Origin: Streptomyces blattellae
Lineage (GTDB): Bacteria > Actinomycetota > Actinomycetes > Streptomycetales > Streptomycetaceae
Direction: 5' to 3'
Assembly: GCF_009709555.1 (NCBI RefSeq)
Contig: NZ_WJBG01000161.1
Location: 62,001-126,000, forward strand
Length of the DNA: 64,000 nt
In this document: positions 39,949 through 49,110 of the stretch, in pieces
Numbering within the stretch: the first letter of the stretch is position 1
Layout of the letters: every line of letters begins with the position of its first letter
Notes under the pieces: model-generated
Told to the model about the DNA's origin: nothing
Database searches by the model: none
Seen by the model: only the letters and a program-made list of their open reading frames with translations
Position numbers and translations under genes: made by a program

Positions 39949-41811
39949 ATGGCACGGGCGGTCGGAATCGATCTCGGGACCACGAACTCGGTGGTCGCCG
40001 TCCTGGAGGGCGGCGAACCCACCGTCGTCGCCAATGCGGAGGGGGCCAGGACCACGCCGTCGGTCGTGGCCTTCGCCAAGAACGGCGAGGTGCTCGTCGG
40101 TGAGGTGGCCAAGCGGCAGGCCGTGACCAACGTGGAGCGTACCGCTCGCTCCGTGAAGCGGTACATGGGCGACGGGAGCTGGCGGTTCCCGGATCAGGGT
40201 GACATCGACGGCACCCGCTACCGGGCGCAGGAACTGTCCGCCCGCGTCCTGCAGAAGCTGAAGCGGGACGCGGAGTCGTACCTCGGTGAGGACGTCACCG
40301 ACGCGGTGATCACCGTACCGGCGTACTTCGACGACGCCCAGCGGCAGGCCACCAAGGAGGCCGGGGAGATCGCGGGCCTGAAGGTGCTGCGGATCATCAA
40401 CGAGCCGACCGCCGCCGCGCTCGCCTACGGCCTCGACCGCGGCGAGGAGCAGACCGTGCTGGTCTTCGACCTCGGCGGCGGCACCTTCGACGTGTCGCTG
40501 CTGGAGATCGGCGACGGCGTCATCGAGGTCAAGGCCACCAACGGCGACACGCACCTCGGCGGCGACGACTGGGACCAGCGGGTCGTCGAACACCTGGTCA
40601 AGCGGTTCAAGGGGCAGTACGGCATCGACCTCGGCAACGACAAGATGGCGCTGCAACGGCTGCGCGAGGGCGCCGAGAAAGCCAAGATCGAGCTGTCCTC
40701 GTCCACCGAGACCACGATCAACCTCCCCTACATCACCGCCTCCGCCGAGGGACCGCTCCACCTCGACGAGAAGCTGACCCGCGCCCAGTTCCAGGAGCTG
40801 ACCGCCGATCTCCTCGACCGCTGCAAGACCCCCTTCCACCAGGCGGTCAAGGACGCCGGCATCAAGCTCTCCGCGGTCGACCATGTGATCCTCGTGGGGG
40901 GCTCGACCCGGATGCCCGCGGTCACCGAACTGGTCAAGGAACTCACCGGGAAGGACCCGCACAAGGGCGTCAACCCGGACGAGGTCGTGGCCGTGGGCGC
41001 CGCCCTCCAGGCCGGGGTCATCCGCGGCGACGTCAAGGACGTCCTGCTGCTCGACGTCACCCCGCTGTCCCTGGGCATCGAGACCAAGGGCGGCATCATG
41101 ACCAAGCTCATCGAGCGCAACACCACGATCCCGACCCGGCGTTCGGAGATCTTCACCACCGCCACCGACAACCAGCCCTCGGTCGGCATCCAGGTCTACC
41201 AGGGCGAACGCGAGATCGCCGCCTACAACAAGAAGCTCGGCGTCTTCGACCTCACCGGACTGCCGCCCGCACCCCGCGGGGTCCCGCAGATCGAGGTCGC
41301 GTTCGACATCGACGCCAACGGGATCATGCACGTCTCCGCCAAGGACCTCGCCACCGGCCGCGAGCAGAAGATGACCGTCACCGGCGGCTCGGCCCTCCCC
41401 AAGGACGACATCGACCGCATGATGCGGGAGGCCGAGCAGTACGCGGAGGAGGACCGCCAGCGCCGGGAGGCCGCGGAGACCCGCAACCAGGCCGAGCAAC
41501 TCGTCTACCAGACCGAGAAGTTCATGCGGGAGAACGAGGACAAGGTCCCGGCCGACACCAAGTCGGAGGTCGAGTCCGCGGCCACCGAACTCAAGCAGCT
41601 CCTGGAGCGCAACGCCGAGACCGGCGAACTGCGCACCGGCGTCGAGAAACTCGCCTCCGTCAGCCAGAAGATGGGCCAGGCCATGTACGCGCAGGCCCAG
41701 CAGACACCGACGGAGGACGCCGGGCAGCACACCGCACCGCGGGACGAGGAAGGCGTGGTGGACGCGGAGATCGTCGACGACGAACGGGATGAGAAGGGCG
41801 GCGCCGCGTAA
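39949..41811 (+). CDS. dnaK: Molecular chaperone DnaK (Hsp70)
   Basis: A 620-residue Hsp70. The ATPase domain has GIDLGTTNSVVAV, the Thr of phosphate contact, VPAYFDDAQRQATKEAGEIAGLKVLRIINEPTAAALAYG, VFDLGGGTFDVSLL and HVILVGGSTRMPAV. The substrate domain starts after LLDVTPLSLGIETKGG (about 370). The acidic C-terminal tail ends AEIVDDERDEKGGAA, like typical DnaK. No grpE, dnaJ or hspR follow; this is a stand-alone copy, so the main dnaK-grpE-dnaJ-hspR operon is probably elsewhere. The upstream operator-like repeat (39895-39919) suggests heat-shock repression. Confidence 0.95.
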   Translation: MARAVGIDLGTTNSVVAVLEGGEPTVVANAEGARTTPSVVAFAKNGEVLVGEVAKRQAVTNVERTARSVKRYMGDGSWRFPDQGDIDGTRYRAQELSARVLQKLKRDAESYLGEDVTDAVITVPAYFDDAQRQATKEAGEIAGLKVLRIINEPTAAALAYGLDRGEEQTVLVFDLGGGTFDVSLLEIGDGVIEVKATNGDTHLGGDDWDQRVVEHLVKRFKGQYGIDLGNDKMALQRLREGAEKAKIELSSSTETTINLPYITASAEGPLHLDEKLTRAQFQELTADLLDRCKTPFHQAVKDAGIKLSAVDHVILVGGSTRMPAVTELVKELTGKDPHKGVNPDEVVAVGAALQAGVIRGDVKDVLLLDVTPLSLGIETKGGIMTKLIERNTTIPTRRSEIFTTATDNQPSVGIQVYQGEREIAAYNKKLGVFDLTGLPPAPRGVPQIEVAFDIDANGIMHVSAKDLATGREQKMTVTGGSALPKDDIDRMMREAEQYAEEDRQRREAAETRNQAEQLVYQTEKFMRENEDKVPADTKSEVESAATELKQLLERNAETGELRTGVEKLASVSQKMGQAMYAQAQQTPTEDAGQHTAPRDEEGVVDAEIVDDERDEKGGAA

Positions 41812-41828
41812 GCGCTCCGCCGGCTGCG

Positions 41829-41943
41829 TCGACATGCGGCTCCGCCGGGTGGCCGCGATATGCCGTCGGCCGTCTGCGGCGCCGTCGTGCCCGCGCGGCG
41901 GGAGCCGCATATTGAATACAGCCCCGCGCCCCTTCGGGCGCGG
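41829..41943. terminator. Intergenic hairpins between convergent dnaK and narI
   Basis: Two facing copies of the dispersed GCGGCTCCGCCG-type repeat, and at 41924-41943 a strong hairpin, CCGCGCCC-cttc-GGGCGCGG, with no T-tract. Positioned to end transcription from both sides. Confidence 0.6.
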
Positions 41944-41959
41944 CCGAGCCGCGCCCACC

Positions 41960-42646
41960 TCACGGGCGCAGCCGCTCCGGATCGCGGCTGCGGTAGACGA
42001 TGTACGGCCGGAACAGGTACCGCACCGGTGCGCTGAACATGTGCACCAGACGGCTGTACGGCACGAACGCGATCAGGGCCAGGCCGATCACCGCGTGGAT
42101 CTGGTACAGCACGGGCACGCCCGCCATCAACTCGGTGTCGGGTTGCAGGGTGAGGAGGCTGCGGGTCCAAGGGGCGACGGACTCCCGGTAGTGGTAGCCG
42201 TCGCCGGAGGCATGGGCGAGCTTGGCGGCCATGCCCAGCACGATCGCGGCGAGCAGGACGACGTACATGACCTTGTCGTTGGCCGTCGTCGTGTGGAACA
42301 CGGGGGCGCTGGTGCGGCGGCGGTGGATCAGGAGGGCGATCCCGGCGACCGTGAGGATGCCGGCCGCGCTGCCGCCGTACAGGGAGAGCAGGTGGTGCGT
42401 GTGCCCGCTGACACCGAACGCGTCGGTCCACGACATCGGGACGAACAGGCCCACGAGGTGGCCGACGAGGACGAGCAGGATGCCGTAGTGGAAGGCCGGG
42501 GAGGCGATGTTCAGCAGCTTCGACTCGTGGACCTGCGAGGAGCGGGCGGTCCAGCCGAACCTGTCGTGGCGGTAGCGCCGGACGAGGCCGGCGACGAGGA
42601 GGACGAAGGCGACGTACGGCAGGACGCCCCAGAGGAAGACGGTCAT
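41960..42646 (-). CDS. narI: Respiratory nitrate reductase gamma subunit NarI
   Basis: A 228-residue cytochrome b subunit with five membrane helices that anchors NarGH and passes quinol electrons inward. Histidine-bearing helices are present: VHESKLLNIASPAFHYGILLVLVGHLVGL and IHAVIGLALIAFVPYSRLVHMFSAP supply haem ligands in positions like E. coli NarI, ending IVYRSR. The ATG at 42646 overlaps the narJ stop (ATGA). Last gene of the operon, convergent with dnaK. Confidence 0.93.
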   Translation of the reverse strand: MTVFLWGVLPYVAFVLLVAGLVRRYRHDRFGWTARSSQVHESKLLNIASPAFHYGILLVLVGHLVGLFVPMSWTDAFGVSGHTHHLLSLYGGSAAGILTVAGIALLIHRRRTSAPVFHTTTANDKVMYVVLLAAIVLGMAAKLAHASGDGYHYRESVAPWTRSLLTLQPDTELMAGVPVLYQIHAVIGLALIAFVPYSRLVHMFSAPVRYLFRPYIVYRSRDPERLRP

Positions 42647-43137
42647 GAGCGTGCTCCGGTGCGGACGGGCGGCAGGGTCGCGCACACGGCGTCCAGGACG
42701 CAGGCGTACGGGGTGCCGAAGGCGGTGAGCCCGGCACGGAGTCGTTCCAGCCCGGCGCGGTGGTCGGTGAGCAGGTCGGTGTTGCCGGTCCGGGCGGCGA
42801 ACTCCAGCACCGCGGGCAGGAAGTCCGGCAGTTCCTCGCCGGTGAACTCCAGGCCGTGGGCGCGGTAGAGGTCCTCGAAGCGGACCAGGGACATGTCCCT
42901 GCGCCGGGTGTCACCGTCCTGCCACCAGCTCAGGTACAGGCTGTGGCGCTCGTCGAAGTCGAAGACCTGGACGTAGTGCGCGGCCAGTTCCCGCGCGTCG
43001 GTCACCGCCGCGTGGTCGGTGAACTCCCGCAGCTGCGGGGCGGCTTCGCGCAGCAGCGGCAGCCGGGCCCGGAACTCGTCGTCGGGGTAGGTGAGACAGA
43101 GCGCCGCGGCCTGGTAGAGCACCTCGAACGCCGGCAT
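42643..43137 (-). CDS. narJ: Nitrate reductase molybdenum cofactor assembly chaperone NarJ
   Basis: A 164-residue chaperone of the TorD/DmsD/NarJ family that holds apo-NarG while cofactors are inserted; it is not part of the final enzyme. FEVLYQAAALCLTYPDDEFRARLPLLREA, the hallmark YVQVFDFDERHSLYLSWWQDGDTRRRDMSLVRFEDLYRAHGLEF block (about 60-105), then LPDFLPAVLEFAA. ATG at 43137 overlaps narH (ATGA), and the end overlaps narI. Confidence 0.92.
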   Translation of the reverse strand: MPAFEVLYQAAALCLTYPDDEFRARLPLLREAAPQLREFTDHAAVTDARELAAHYVQVFDFDERHSLYLSWWQDGDTRRRDMSLVRFEDLYRAHGLEFTGEELPDFLPAVLEFAARTGNTDLLTDHRAGLERLRAGLTAFGTPYACVLDAVCATLPPVRTGARS

Positions 43138-44669
43138 CAGGTCTCTTCCTCCTCTGCCGCGGTCGGCCGGTGGCGCAGCGCGTGGAAGTTCTCCACGGAC
43201 ACCAGCGGCAGATGCGTACGGCCCCCGGAGTCCTGGCCGGACGGCCCGTCGCCGCCCATGCCGGGGCCGCCCTCGTAGTCCAGGCTGCACCCGTGGTCGA
43301 GACCGCACCCGTCCGGGAGCGCCGACTCCTCCAGCCGTCGCGCGTCCGAGACGGCCGCCGCCGGGATCACGTACCGGTCCTCGTACCGGGCGATCGCCAG
43401 CAGCCGGTACATCTCCTCGATCTCGGCGTCCCGCATGCCGACGGCGCGCGCGACCGACGGATCGGGCTGCTCGCCGAGGTTGACGGCGCGCATGTGGGAG
43501 CGCATCGCGGCGAGCTTCTCAAGTGACGCCCGGACCGGGGCGACATCGCCCGCGGTGAACAGCTCCGCCAGATACTCCAGCGGAATGCGCAGGGTGTCGA
43601 TCGCGCCGAACAGGTTGTGTGCGTCCTCGCCGTCGTGCCCGGTCTCCGTCAGCGCCTCGACCACCGGCGACAGCGGCGGGATGTACCAGACCATCGGCAT
43701 GGTGCGGTACTCCGGATGCAGCGGCAGCGCCACCTTGTATCTGCTGATCAGCGCGTGCACGGGCGACCGCCGGGCCGCCTCCACCCAGTCGTACGGGATC
43801 CCCGCCGCCGCACAGGCCCGCCGCACCCCGGGATCCTCGGGGTCGAGGAAGACGCCCAACTGCGCCGCGTACAACTCGTGTTCGTCGGGCACGGAAGCCG
43901 CGGCCGTCACCCGGTCCGCGTCGTACAGCACCACCCCGAGATAGCGCAGCCGCCCCACGCACGTCTCCGAGCACACCGTCGGCAGCCCCGCCTCCAGCCG
44001 CGGAGAGCACAGCGTGCACTTCTCCGCCTTGCCGGTGCGGTGGTTGAAGTAGACCTTCTTGTACGGGCATCCGGTCACGCACATCCGCCAGCCCCGGCAG
44101 CGGTCCTGGTCCACCAGGACGATGCCGTCCTCCGCCCGCTTGTACATCGCGCCGGACGGACAGGAGGCCACGCAGGACGGGTTGAGGCAGTGCTCGCAGA
44201 TACGCGGCAGATAGAACATGAAGGTCTGCTCGAACTCGAACCGCACCCTGTCGGCGGCCAGTCGGCGGGTCCGCTCGATCATCGGGTCGGGGCCGCCGCC
44301 GTGGGCCGGGGCGCCCGCGAGGCTCTTGCAGCCGTAGGCCCAGGGCTCGTCGTAGGTCCAGGGCTCGTCGTAGTCCTCGGTCTCCGGGAGCCTCGGGTCG
44401 GAGAAGATGCCCGCGAGCTTTCTGAAACGGCCGCCCGCCTTCAGCTTCAGCGCGCCGCGCCGGTTGAGCGCCCAGCCGCCCTGCCACTGCTCCTGGTCCT
44501 CGTAGCGGCGCGGATAGCCCTGGCCGGGCCGGGTCTCGACGTTGTTGAACCAGACGTGCTCCGTGCCCTGGCGGTCGGTCCACGCCTGTTTGCAGGTCAC
44601 CGAGCAGGTGTGGCAGCCGATGCACTTGTCGAGGTTCATCACCATGGCGAGCTGGGCCATCGGGCGCAT
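43137..44669 (-). CDS. narH: Respiratory nitrate reductase beta subunit NarH
   Basis: A 510-residue iron-sulfur electron carrier between NarI haem and NarG. All four cysteine groups are intact: NLDKCIGCHTCSVTCKQAW (N-terminus), CEHCLNPSCVASCPSGA, CRGWRMCVTGCPYKKVYF (the cluster with a Trp in place of Cys, giving a 3Fe-4S) and CTLCSPRLEAGLPTVCSETCVGR. LALPLHPEYRTMPMVWYIPPLSP matches the family. Overlaps narG by one base (TGATG) and narJ by ATGA. This subunit looks functional, in contrast to NarG. Confidence 0.94.
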   Translation of the reverse strand: MRPMAQLAMVMNLDKCIGCHTCSVTCKQAWTDRQGTEHVWFNNVETRPGQGYPRRYEDQEQWQGGWALNRRGALKLKAGGRFRKLAGIFSDPRLPETEDYDEPWTYDEPWAYGCKSLAGAPAHGGGPDPMIERTRRLAADRVRFEFEQTFMFYLPRICEHCLNPSCVASCPSGAMYKRAEDGIVLVDQDRCRGWRMCVTGCPYKKVYFNHRTGKAEKCTLCSPRLEAGLPTVCSETCVGRLRYLGVVLYDADRVTAAASVPDEHELYAAQLGVFLDPEDPGVRRACAAAGIPYDWVEAARRSPVHALISRYKVALPLHPEYRTMPMVWYIPPLSPVVEALTETGHDGEDAHNLFGAIDTLRIPLEYLAELFTAGDVAPVRASLEKLAAMRSHMRAVNLGEQPDPSVARAVGMRDAEIEEMYRLLAIARYEDRYVIPAAAVSDARRLEESALPDGCGLDHGCSLDYEGGPGMGGDGPSGQDSGGRTHLPLVSVENFHALRHRPTAAEEEET

Positions 44670-47600
44670 CAGTACTCGACCTCCTGGCTGCGGCGGCGGA
44701 TGACCGTCACCTCGTCGCGCCGGTCACCCGTGGGGCCCGGGTGGTTGAACGCCCAGGAGAGCTGGGCGTAGCCGCCGACCAGGTGGGACGGCTTGAGGAA
44801 CAGCCGGGTCAGGGAGTCGTGGATGCCGCCGCGCCGCCCGGCCGTCTCCGTCCTCGGCACGTCCACCGTGCGCTCCCGCGCGTGATGCGTGTAGACGGTG
44901 CCGTGCGGGATGCGGTGCGAGACGACGGCGCGGGCCACGACCACGCCCTCGCGGTCGGCCGCCTCGATCCAGTCGTCGTCCTTGACGCCGATCGCGTCCG
45001 CGTCCCGCGGGGACATCCAGAGGTTCTGGCCGCCGTGGGACAGCGCCAGCATGAAGAGGTCGTCCTGGTACTCGGAGTGCATGGACCACGTGTCGTGCGG
45101 GGTCAGGTAACGCACGGTCACCTCGCGTTGCCCGTCCGGTCCGAGGCGGGGTTCGCCGAAGAGCCGGTTCATGTCCAGCGGCGGCCGGTACACCGGCAGC
45201 GCCTCGCCCAGCTCGTGGATCCAGTCGTGGTCCAGGAAGAAGTGCTGGCGGCCGGTGAGGGTGTGCCAGGGCTTGAGGTGCTCGGTGTTGAGCGTGAACG
45301 CCGTGTAGCGGCGCCCGCCGGACTCGCTGCCCGCACACTCCGGCGAGGTGATCACCGGCACGGGCGCGGCCTGGGTGTCCGCGTAGGTGATCCGCTTGCC
45401 CTCGTGCTCGGCGGCCAGGTGGGCCATCTCCTGCCCGGTGCGCGCCTGAAGGGTGCGGAAACCCTGCGTGGCGAGGCGCCCGTTGGTGGTGCCGGACAGG
45501 GCGAGGATCGTGTTCGCGGCCTTCACGGCTGTGTCGAGAGAGGGCCGGCCGTCGTACCCGGTGCCGTTCAACTGCCGCAGATCCTCCACCTCCTCGTGCG
45601 GATGCAGCACGATTCCCCTGGCGGGCAGGCCCAGTTGCTCCACGAGTGGGCCCAACGCGGTGAACTTCTCGCCGACCGCCGTGTAGTCACGCTTTACGAC
45701 GGTCAGATGGGGCATCGTCCTGCCGGGCACGGGGGCGCACTCCCCGCGCTTCCAGTCCCTCACCACCCCGCCCGGCTGGGCGATCTCGCTGGGTGTGTCG
45801 TGCTGGAGGGGCGAGGCGACCAGGTCCCCCCGCACCCCGAGATGGCCGGCGGCCAGCTCGCTCAGCCGCTCGGCCAGTGCCTTGAACGCGTCGAAGTCGG
45901 TGCGCGCCTGCCACGGCGGATCCACGGCCGGGGTGGTGGAGTGCACGCAGGGGGGCGTGTCCGTGCTGGACAGGTCGTGTTTCTCGTACCGGGTCGCGGC
46001 GGGCAGGACGACGTCCGACAGCAGCGTCGACGAGGTCCGCCGGAAGTCCAGCGACAGCAGCAGATCGAGTTTGCCCTCGGGCGCCTCGTCCCGCCAGGTC
46101 ACGTCCCGGGGGCGCTCGCCGGGCTCGGCCTCCCGCGCGCTCAGCGACGACCGCGTGCCCAGCAGATGCTTCGTGAAGAACTCGGCGCCCGTCGCCGACG
46201 GGCCCGGCAGACCGGCCCGGCACAGCGTCAGCACGCGCGGCCAGTTCTCCGGCGCGTCCGGGTCCTCGCACGCGAACTTCAGCGTCCCGGCGCGGAGTTC
46301 GGCCACGACCCGCGACACCGGGTCCCCGAACACCTCGCCCAGCTCCAGCGGATTGCGGTCGAAGGTCGGATACGACGGCATCCACCCCGAACGCACCGAC
46401 AGCGCAAGGCAGTCCGCGCCGGTCATGCCCGCGAACCGGCCCTCACCCAGCGGCGAGGCGAGGACGTCGGCGGTGAACCGGTCGTAGCGCCACTGGTCGG
46501 TGTTGAGGAACCAGTACGCGGTGCCGGTCATCTGGCGCGGCGGGCGCGACCAGTCGGAGGCGGCGGCGAGGGTCGCCCAGCCGGTCACCGGGCGGCACTT
46601 CTCCTGGCCCACGGAGTGCGCCCAGCCGCCGCCGTCGCGGCCCTGGCAGCCGGTGAGCTGGAGCAGGGCGAGGAAGGCGCGGTAGATGGTCTCGGAGTGG
46701 AACCAGCGGTTCGTGCCCGCGCCCGTCAGGATCATGCAGCGGCCCTTCGACCGCTCGGCGGTCCGCGCGAACTCCCGGGCGATCTTCACGCACTTGGCCG
46801 CGGGGACGGACGTGTGCGCCTGCTGCCAGGCGGGCGTGCAGGGCGTGCCGGCGTCGTCGTAGGAGGCGGGCCAGCGGCCGGGCAGGCCGTGCCGGAAGAT
46901 GCCGTACTGGGCGAGGAGCAGGTCGAAGACCGTGGTGACCAGTGGCCCGTCCCCGCCGCCCAGCCGGGTCGCCGGCACGCCCCGCCGCAGCACGTCCCCG
47001 CGCCCCTGCCCGTGCTCGCCGCCCTCGGTGTCGAAGCGCGGGAGCAGCACCGGCACACTGCCCGACGCCTCATGGCCGTACAAACTCAACTGCGGCTGGA
47101 CCGAGCCTAGTTCGAGGTTCCAGCGGCCCTCGCCGGAGTCGGTCCAGCGGAAGCCGAGCGAGCCGCTCGGGACGACGGCCCGTCCGCTCGCCGCGTCCAG
47201 TACCACCGTCTTCCATGCGGCGCCCTCGCCCTCGTGCCCCAGGTCGTCGGCGCGCAGGAACTTCCCGGGGACGTGGGCGCCGTCCCGTTCGGTCAGGGTC
47301 ACCAGGAAGGGCAGGTCCGTGAACGTGCGTACGTAGTCCGCGAAGAACGGCGTCTCGCGGTCGACGAAGAACTCCCTGAGGACGACGTGGCCCATCGCGA
47401 GCGCGAGGGCGCCGTCCGTGCCGGGGTGCGGGTGCAGCCACTCGTCGGCGAACCTCGCGTAGTCCGCGTCGTCGGGGGCGACGACCACGACCTTCTGGCC
47501 CCGGTAACGGGCCTTGGCCATCCGGTGCACGTCGGGCGCGCGGGTCACCGGGACGCCGGAGCCCCACATCATCAGATACGCGGCGTCCCACCAGTCGCCC

Positions 47601-48181
47601 GACTCCGGTACGTCGGTCGCCTCGCCGAAGACCTGCGGCGAGGCGACGGGCACGTCCGCGTACCAGTCGTGGCACGACAGCATCGGGGCGCCGATCAGCG
47701 AGTGGAAGCGGGCGCCCGCCGCGTGCGACACCATCGACATCGCCGGGACGGGGCAGAAGCCGGCGATGCGGTCGGGACCGTACGTCTTGATGGTGTGGAC
47801 CTGCGCGGCGGCGACGATCTCGACCGCCTCGTCCCAGGTGGCGCGGACCAGGCCGCCCTTGCCGCGGGCCTGCTGGTAGCGGCGGCGGCGCGAAGGGTCC
47901 CGCTGGATGTCGGCCCAGGCGAGGACGGGGTCCCGCAGGCGCTCCTTCGCCTCCCGGTACATCTGCAGGAGCACACCGCGGACGTACGGGTACCGCACCC
48001 GCGTGGGGGAGTAGGCGTACCGGGAGAAGGCGGCGCCGTGCGCGCGGCCTCGGGGCTCGTGCCCGCCGCCGGCCGGAGCGATGCCGTGCGGGTCGGGGGA
48101 GGGCGTGCCGGAGCGGAAGAACCTCCCGGTGCGCAGCAGGAACGCGGCCGGCTCGGTGGGCGGTACCTGGGTGTCGGTCAC
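44669..48181 (-). CDS. narG: Respiratory nitrate reductase alpha subunit NarG, lacking the FS0 cluster region
   Basis: A 1170-residue molybdopterin oxidoreductase, shorter than the ~1230-1250 usual for NarG. Most of the enzyme aligns (GPDRIAG...PAMSMVSHAAGARFHSLIGAPMLS; the Mo-ligand Asp in HDWYADVPVASPQVFGEATDVPES; GGGWAHSVGQEK; THHARERTVDVPRTET..RRGGIHDSLTRL). The N-terminus, however, jumps from GTPSPD (about residue 30) to HEPRGRAHGAAFSRYAYS. The block with H-x3-C-x3-C is missing, and the fourth ligand CPRGA reads RAHGA; no cysteine occurs before residue 143. Several normally invariant positions are changed (DMHPF to DTPPC). GTG start with GAGGAGC upstream. Probably a decaying, inactive NarG. 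Confidence 0.88.
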   Translation of the reverse strand: MTDTQVPPTEPAAFLLRTGRFFRSGTPSPDPHGIAPAGGGHEPRGRAHGAAFSRYAYSPTRVRYPYVRGVLLQMYREAKERLRDPVLAWADIQRDPSRRRRYQQARGKGGLVRATWDEAVEIVAAAQVHTIKTYGPDRIAGFCPVPAMSMVSHAAGARFHSLIGAPMLSCHDWYADVPVASPQVFGEATDVPESGDWWDAAYLMMWGSGVPVTRAPDVHRMAKARYRGQKVVVVAPDDADYARFADEWLHPHPGTDGALALAMGHVVLREFFVDRETPFFADYVRTFTDLPFLVTLTERDGAHVPGKFLRADDLGHEGEGAAWKTVVLDAASGRAVVPSGSLGFRWTDSGEGRWNLELGSVQPQLSLYGHEASGSVPVLLPRFDTEGGEHGQGRGDVLRRGVPATRLGGGDGPLVTTVFDLLLAQYGIFRHGLPGRWPASYDDAGTPCTPAWQQAHTSVPAAKCVKIAREFARTAERSKGRCMILTGAGTNRWFHSETIYRAFLALLQLTGCQGRDGGGWAHSVGQEKCRPVTGWATLAAASDWSRPPRQMTGTAYWFLNTDQWRYDRFTADVLASPLGEGRFAGMTGADCLALSVRSGWMPSYPTFDRNPLELGEVFGDPVSRVVAELRAGTLKFACEDPDAPENWPRVLTLCRAGLPGPSATGAEFFTKHLLGTRSSLSAREAEPGERPRDVTWRDEAPEGKLDLLLSLDFRRTSSTLLSDVVLPAATRYEKHDLSSTDTPPCVHSTTPAVDPPWQARTDFDAFKALAERLSELAAGHLGVRGDLVASPLQHDTPSEIAQPGGVVRDWKRGECAPVPGRTMPHLTVVKRDYTAVGEKFTALGPLVEQLGLPARGIVLHPHEEVEDLRQLNGTGYDGRPSLDTAVKAANTILALSGTTNGRLATQGFRTLQARTGQEMAHLAAEHEGKRITYADTQAAPVPVITSPECAGSESGGRRYTAFTLNTEHLKPWHTLTGRQHFFLDHDWIHELGEALPVYRPPLDMNRLFGEPRLGPDGQREVTVRYLTPHDTWSMHSEYQDDLFMLALSHGGQNLWMSPRDADAIGVKDDDWIEAADREGVVVARAVVSHRIPHGTVYTHHARERTVDVPRTETAGRRGGIHDSLTRLFLKPSHLVGGYAQLSWAFNHPGPTGDRRDEVTVIRRRSQEVEY

Positions 48182-48258
48182 ATGCGCTCCTCGCTTGCCC
48201 TGGCTTCAAAACCTAGAGGCGAGCGGGGGAGCGCACCTGTTCACGGCGCCCGTACGGG

Positions 48259-49074
48259 TCAGGCCTTGCGGGCGACTCCCGCATACACCGGCACGATGCC
48301 CTCGGCCTGGACCGCCACGTCCTCGGGCTCCGGCCGCCGGCCCGTCACCGGGATCACGCCGGGGCCCAGCAGCTCCAGGCCCTCGAAGAAGCGCGAGAAC
48401 TCCGCGAGGGAACGGGGGAAGAACGGGGTGCCGCTGCGCCGGAAGTTCTCCGCCGCCTGCCCGATCGCCTCCGGGCTGAGGTCGGGGGTGACCTGGGACA
48501 GGACCAGGCAGCTGCCCGGGGCGAGCGCGGCGGCGTACTTCCGCAGCAGGCCGTACACGTCGTCGCCGTCGGGGTCGTCGCCCAGGTAGTGCGTCAGCGC
48601 GACCAGCGACAGGGCCACCGGCCGGCCGAGGTCCAGGGACTCCCCGGCCCGGCTCAGCAGGGCGTCGATGTCGCGGACGTCGGCGTGCACGTACCCGGTC
48701 GTGCCCTCCGCCGAGCCGTGCAGCAGGGCCTGAGCGTGCCGCAGGACGATCGGGTCGTTGTCGGCGTACACCACCTTCGACTCCGGCGCGACCTGCTGGG
48801 CCACCTGGTGCAGATTGGGCTCGGTCGGGATGCCCGTGCCGATGTCCAGGAACTGGCGGATCCCCGCCTGCGCGACCGTCCGTGTCGCCCGGTGCATGAA
48901 ACGGCGGTTGGCGCGCGCCCCGCGCAGTACGGTGCTGTCGACCGCCAGGATCCTGCGGGCCAGCTCCTCGTCCACCGAGTAGTTGTCCTTGCCGCCCAGC
49001 CACCAGTCGTAGACCCGGGCGGGATGCGGACGGCTGGTGTCGACGGGCGCGGACTCGGCCTCGGATCCGGTCAT
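48259..49074 (-). CDS. DUF574/S-adenosylmethionine methyltransferase-like protein
   Basis: A 271-residue protein of the actinobacterial DUF574 SAM-methyltransferase family. Signature blocks: DTSRPHPARVYDWWLGGKDNYSVDEELARRIL (about 12-42), RANRRFMHRATR, GIRQFLDIGTGIPTEPNLHQVAQQVAPESKVVYADNDPIVLRHAQALL (SAM site, about 75-120), then ALSLVALTHYLGDD. Its targets are unknown; members often sit next to HTH/DUF5753 genes, as here (gene at 49111 on the same strand). Confidence 0.9.
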   Translation of the reverse strand: MTGSEAESAPVDTSRPHPARVYDWWLGGKDNYSVDEELARRILAVDSTVLRGARANRRFMHRATRTVAQAGIRQFLDIGTGIPTEPNLHQVAQQVAPESKVVYADNDPIVLRHAQALLHGSAEGTTGYVHADVRDIDALLSRAGESLDLGRPVALSLVALTHYLGDDPDGDDVYGLLRKYAAALAPGSCLVLSQVTPDLSPEAIGQAAENFRRSGTPFFPRSLAEFSRFFEGLELLGPGVIPVTGRRPEPEDVAVQAEGIVPVYAGVARKA

Positions 49075-49110
49075 GCGGTGTCTTCTCCTGCGGCTTCGGG
49101 TCGGGGTGGC

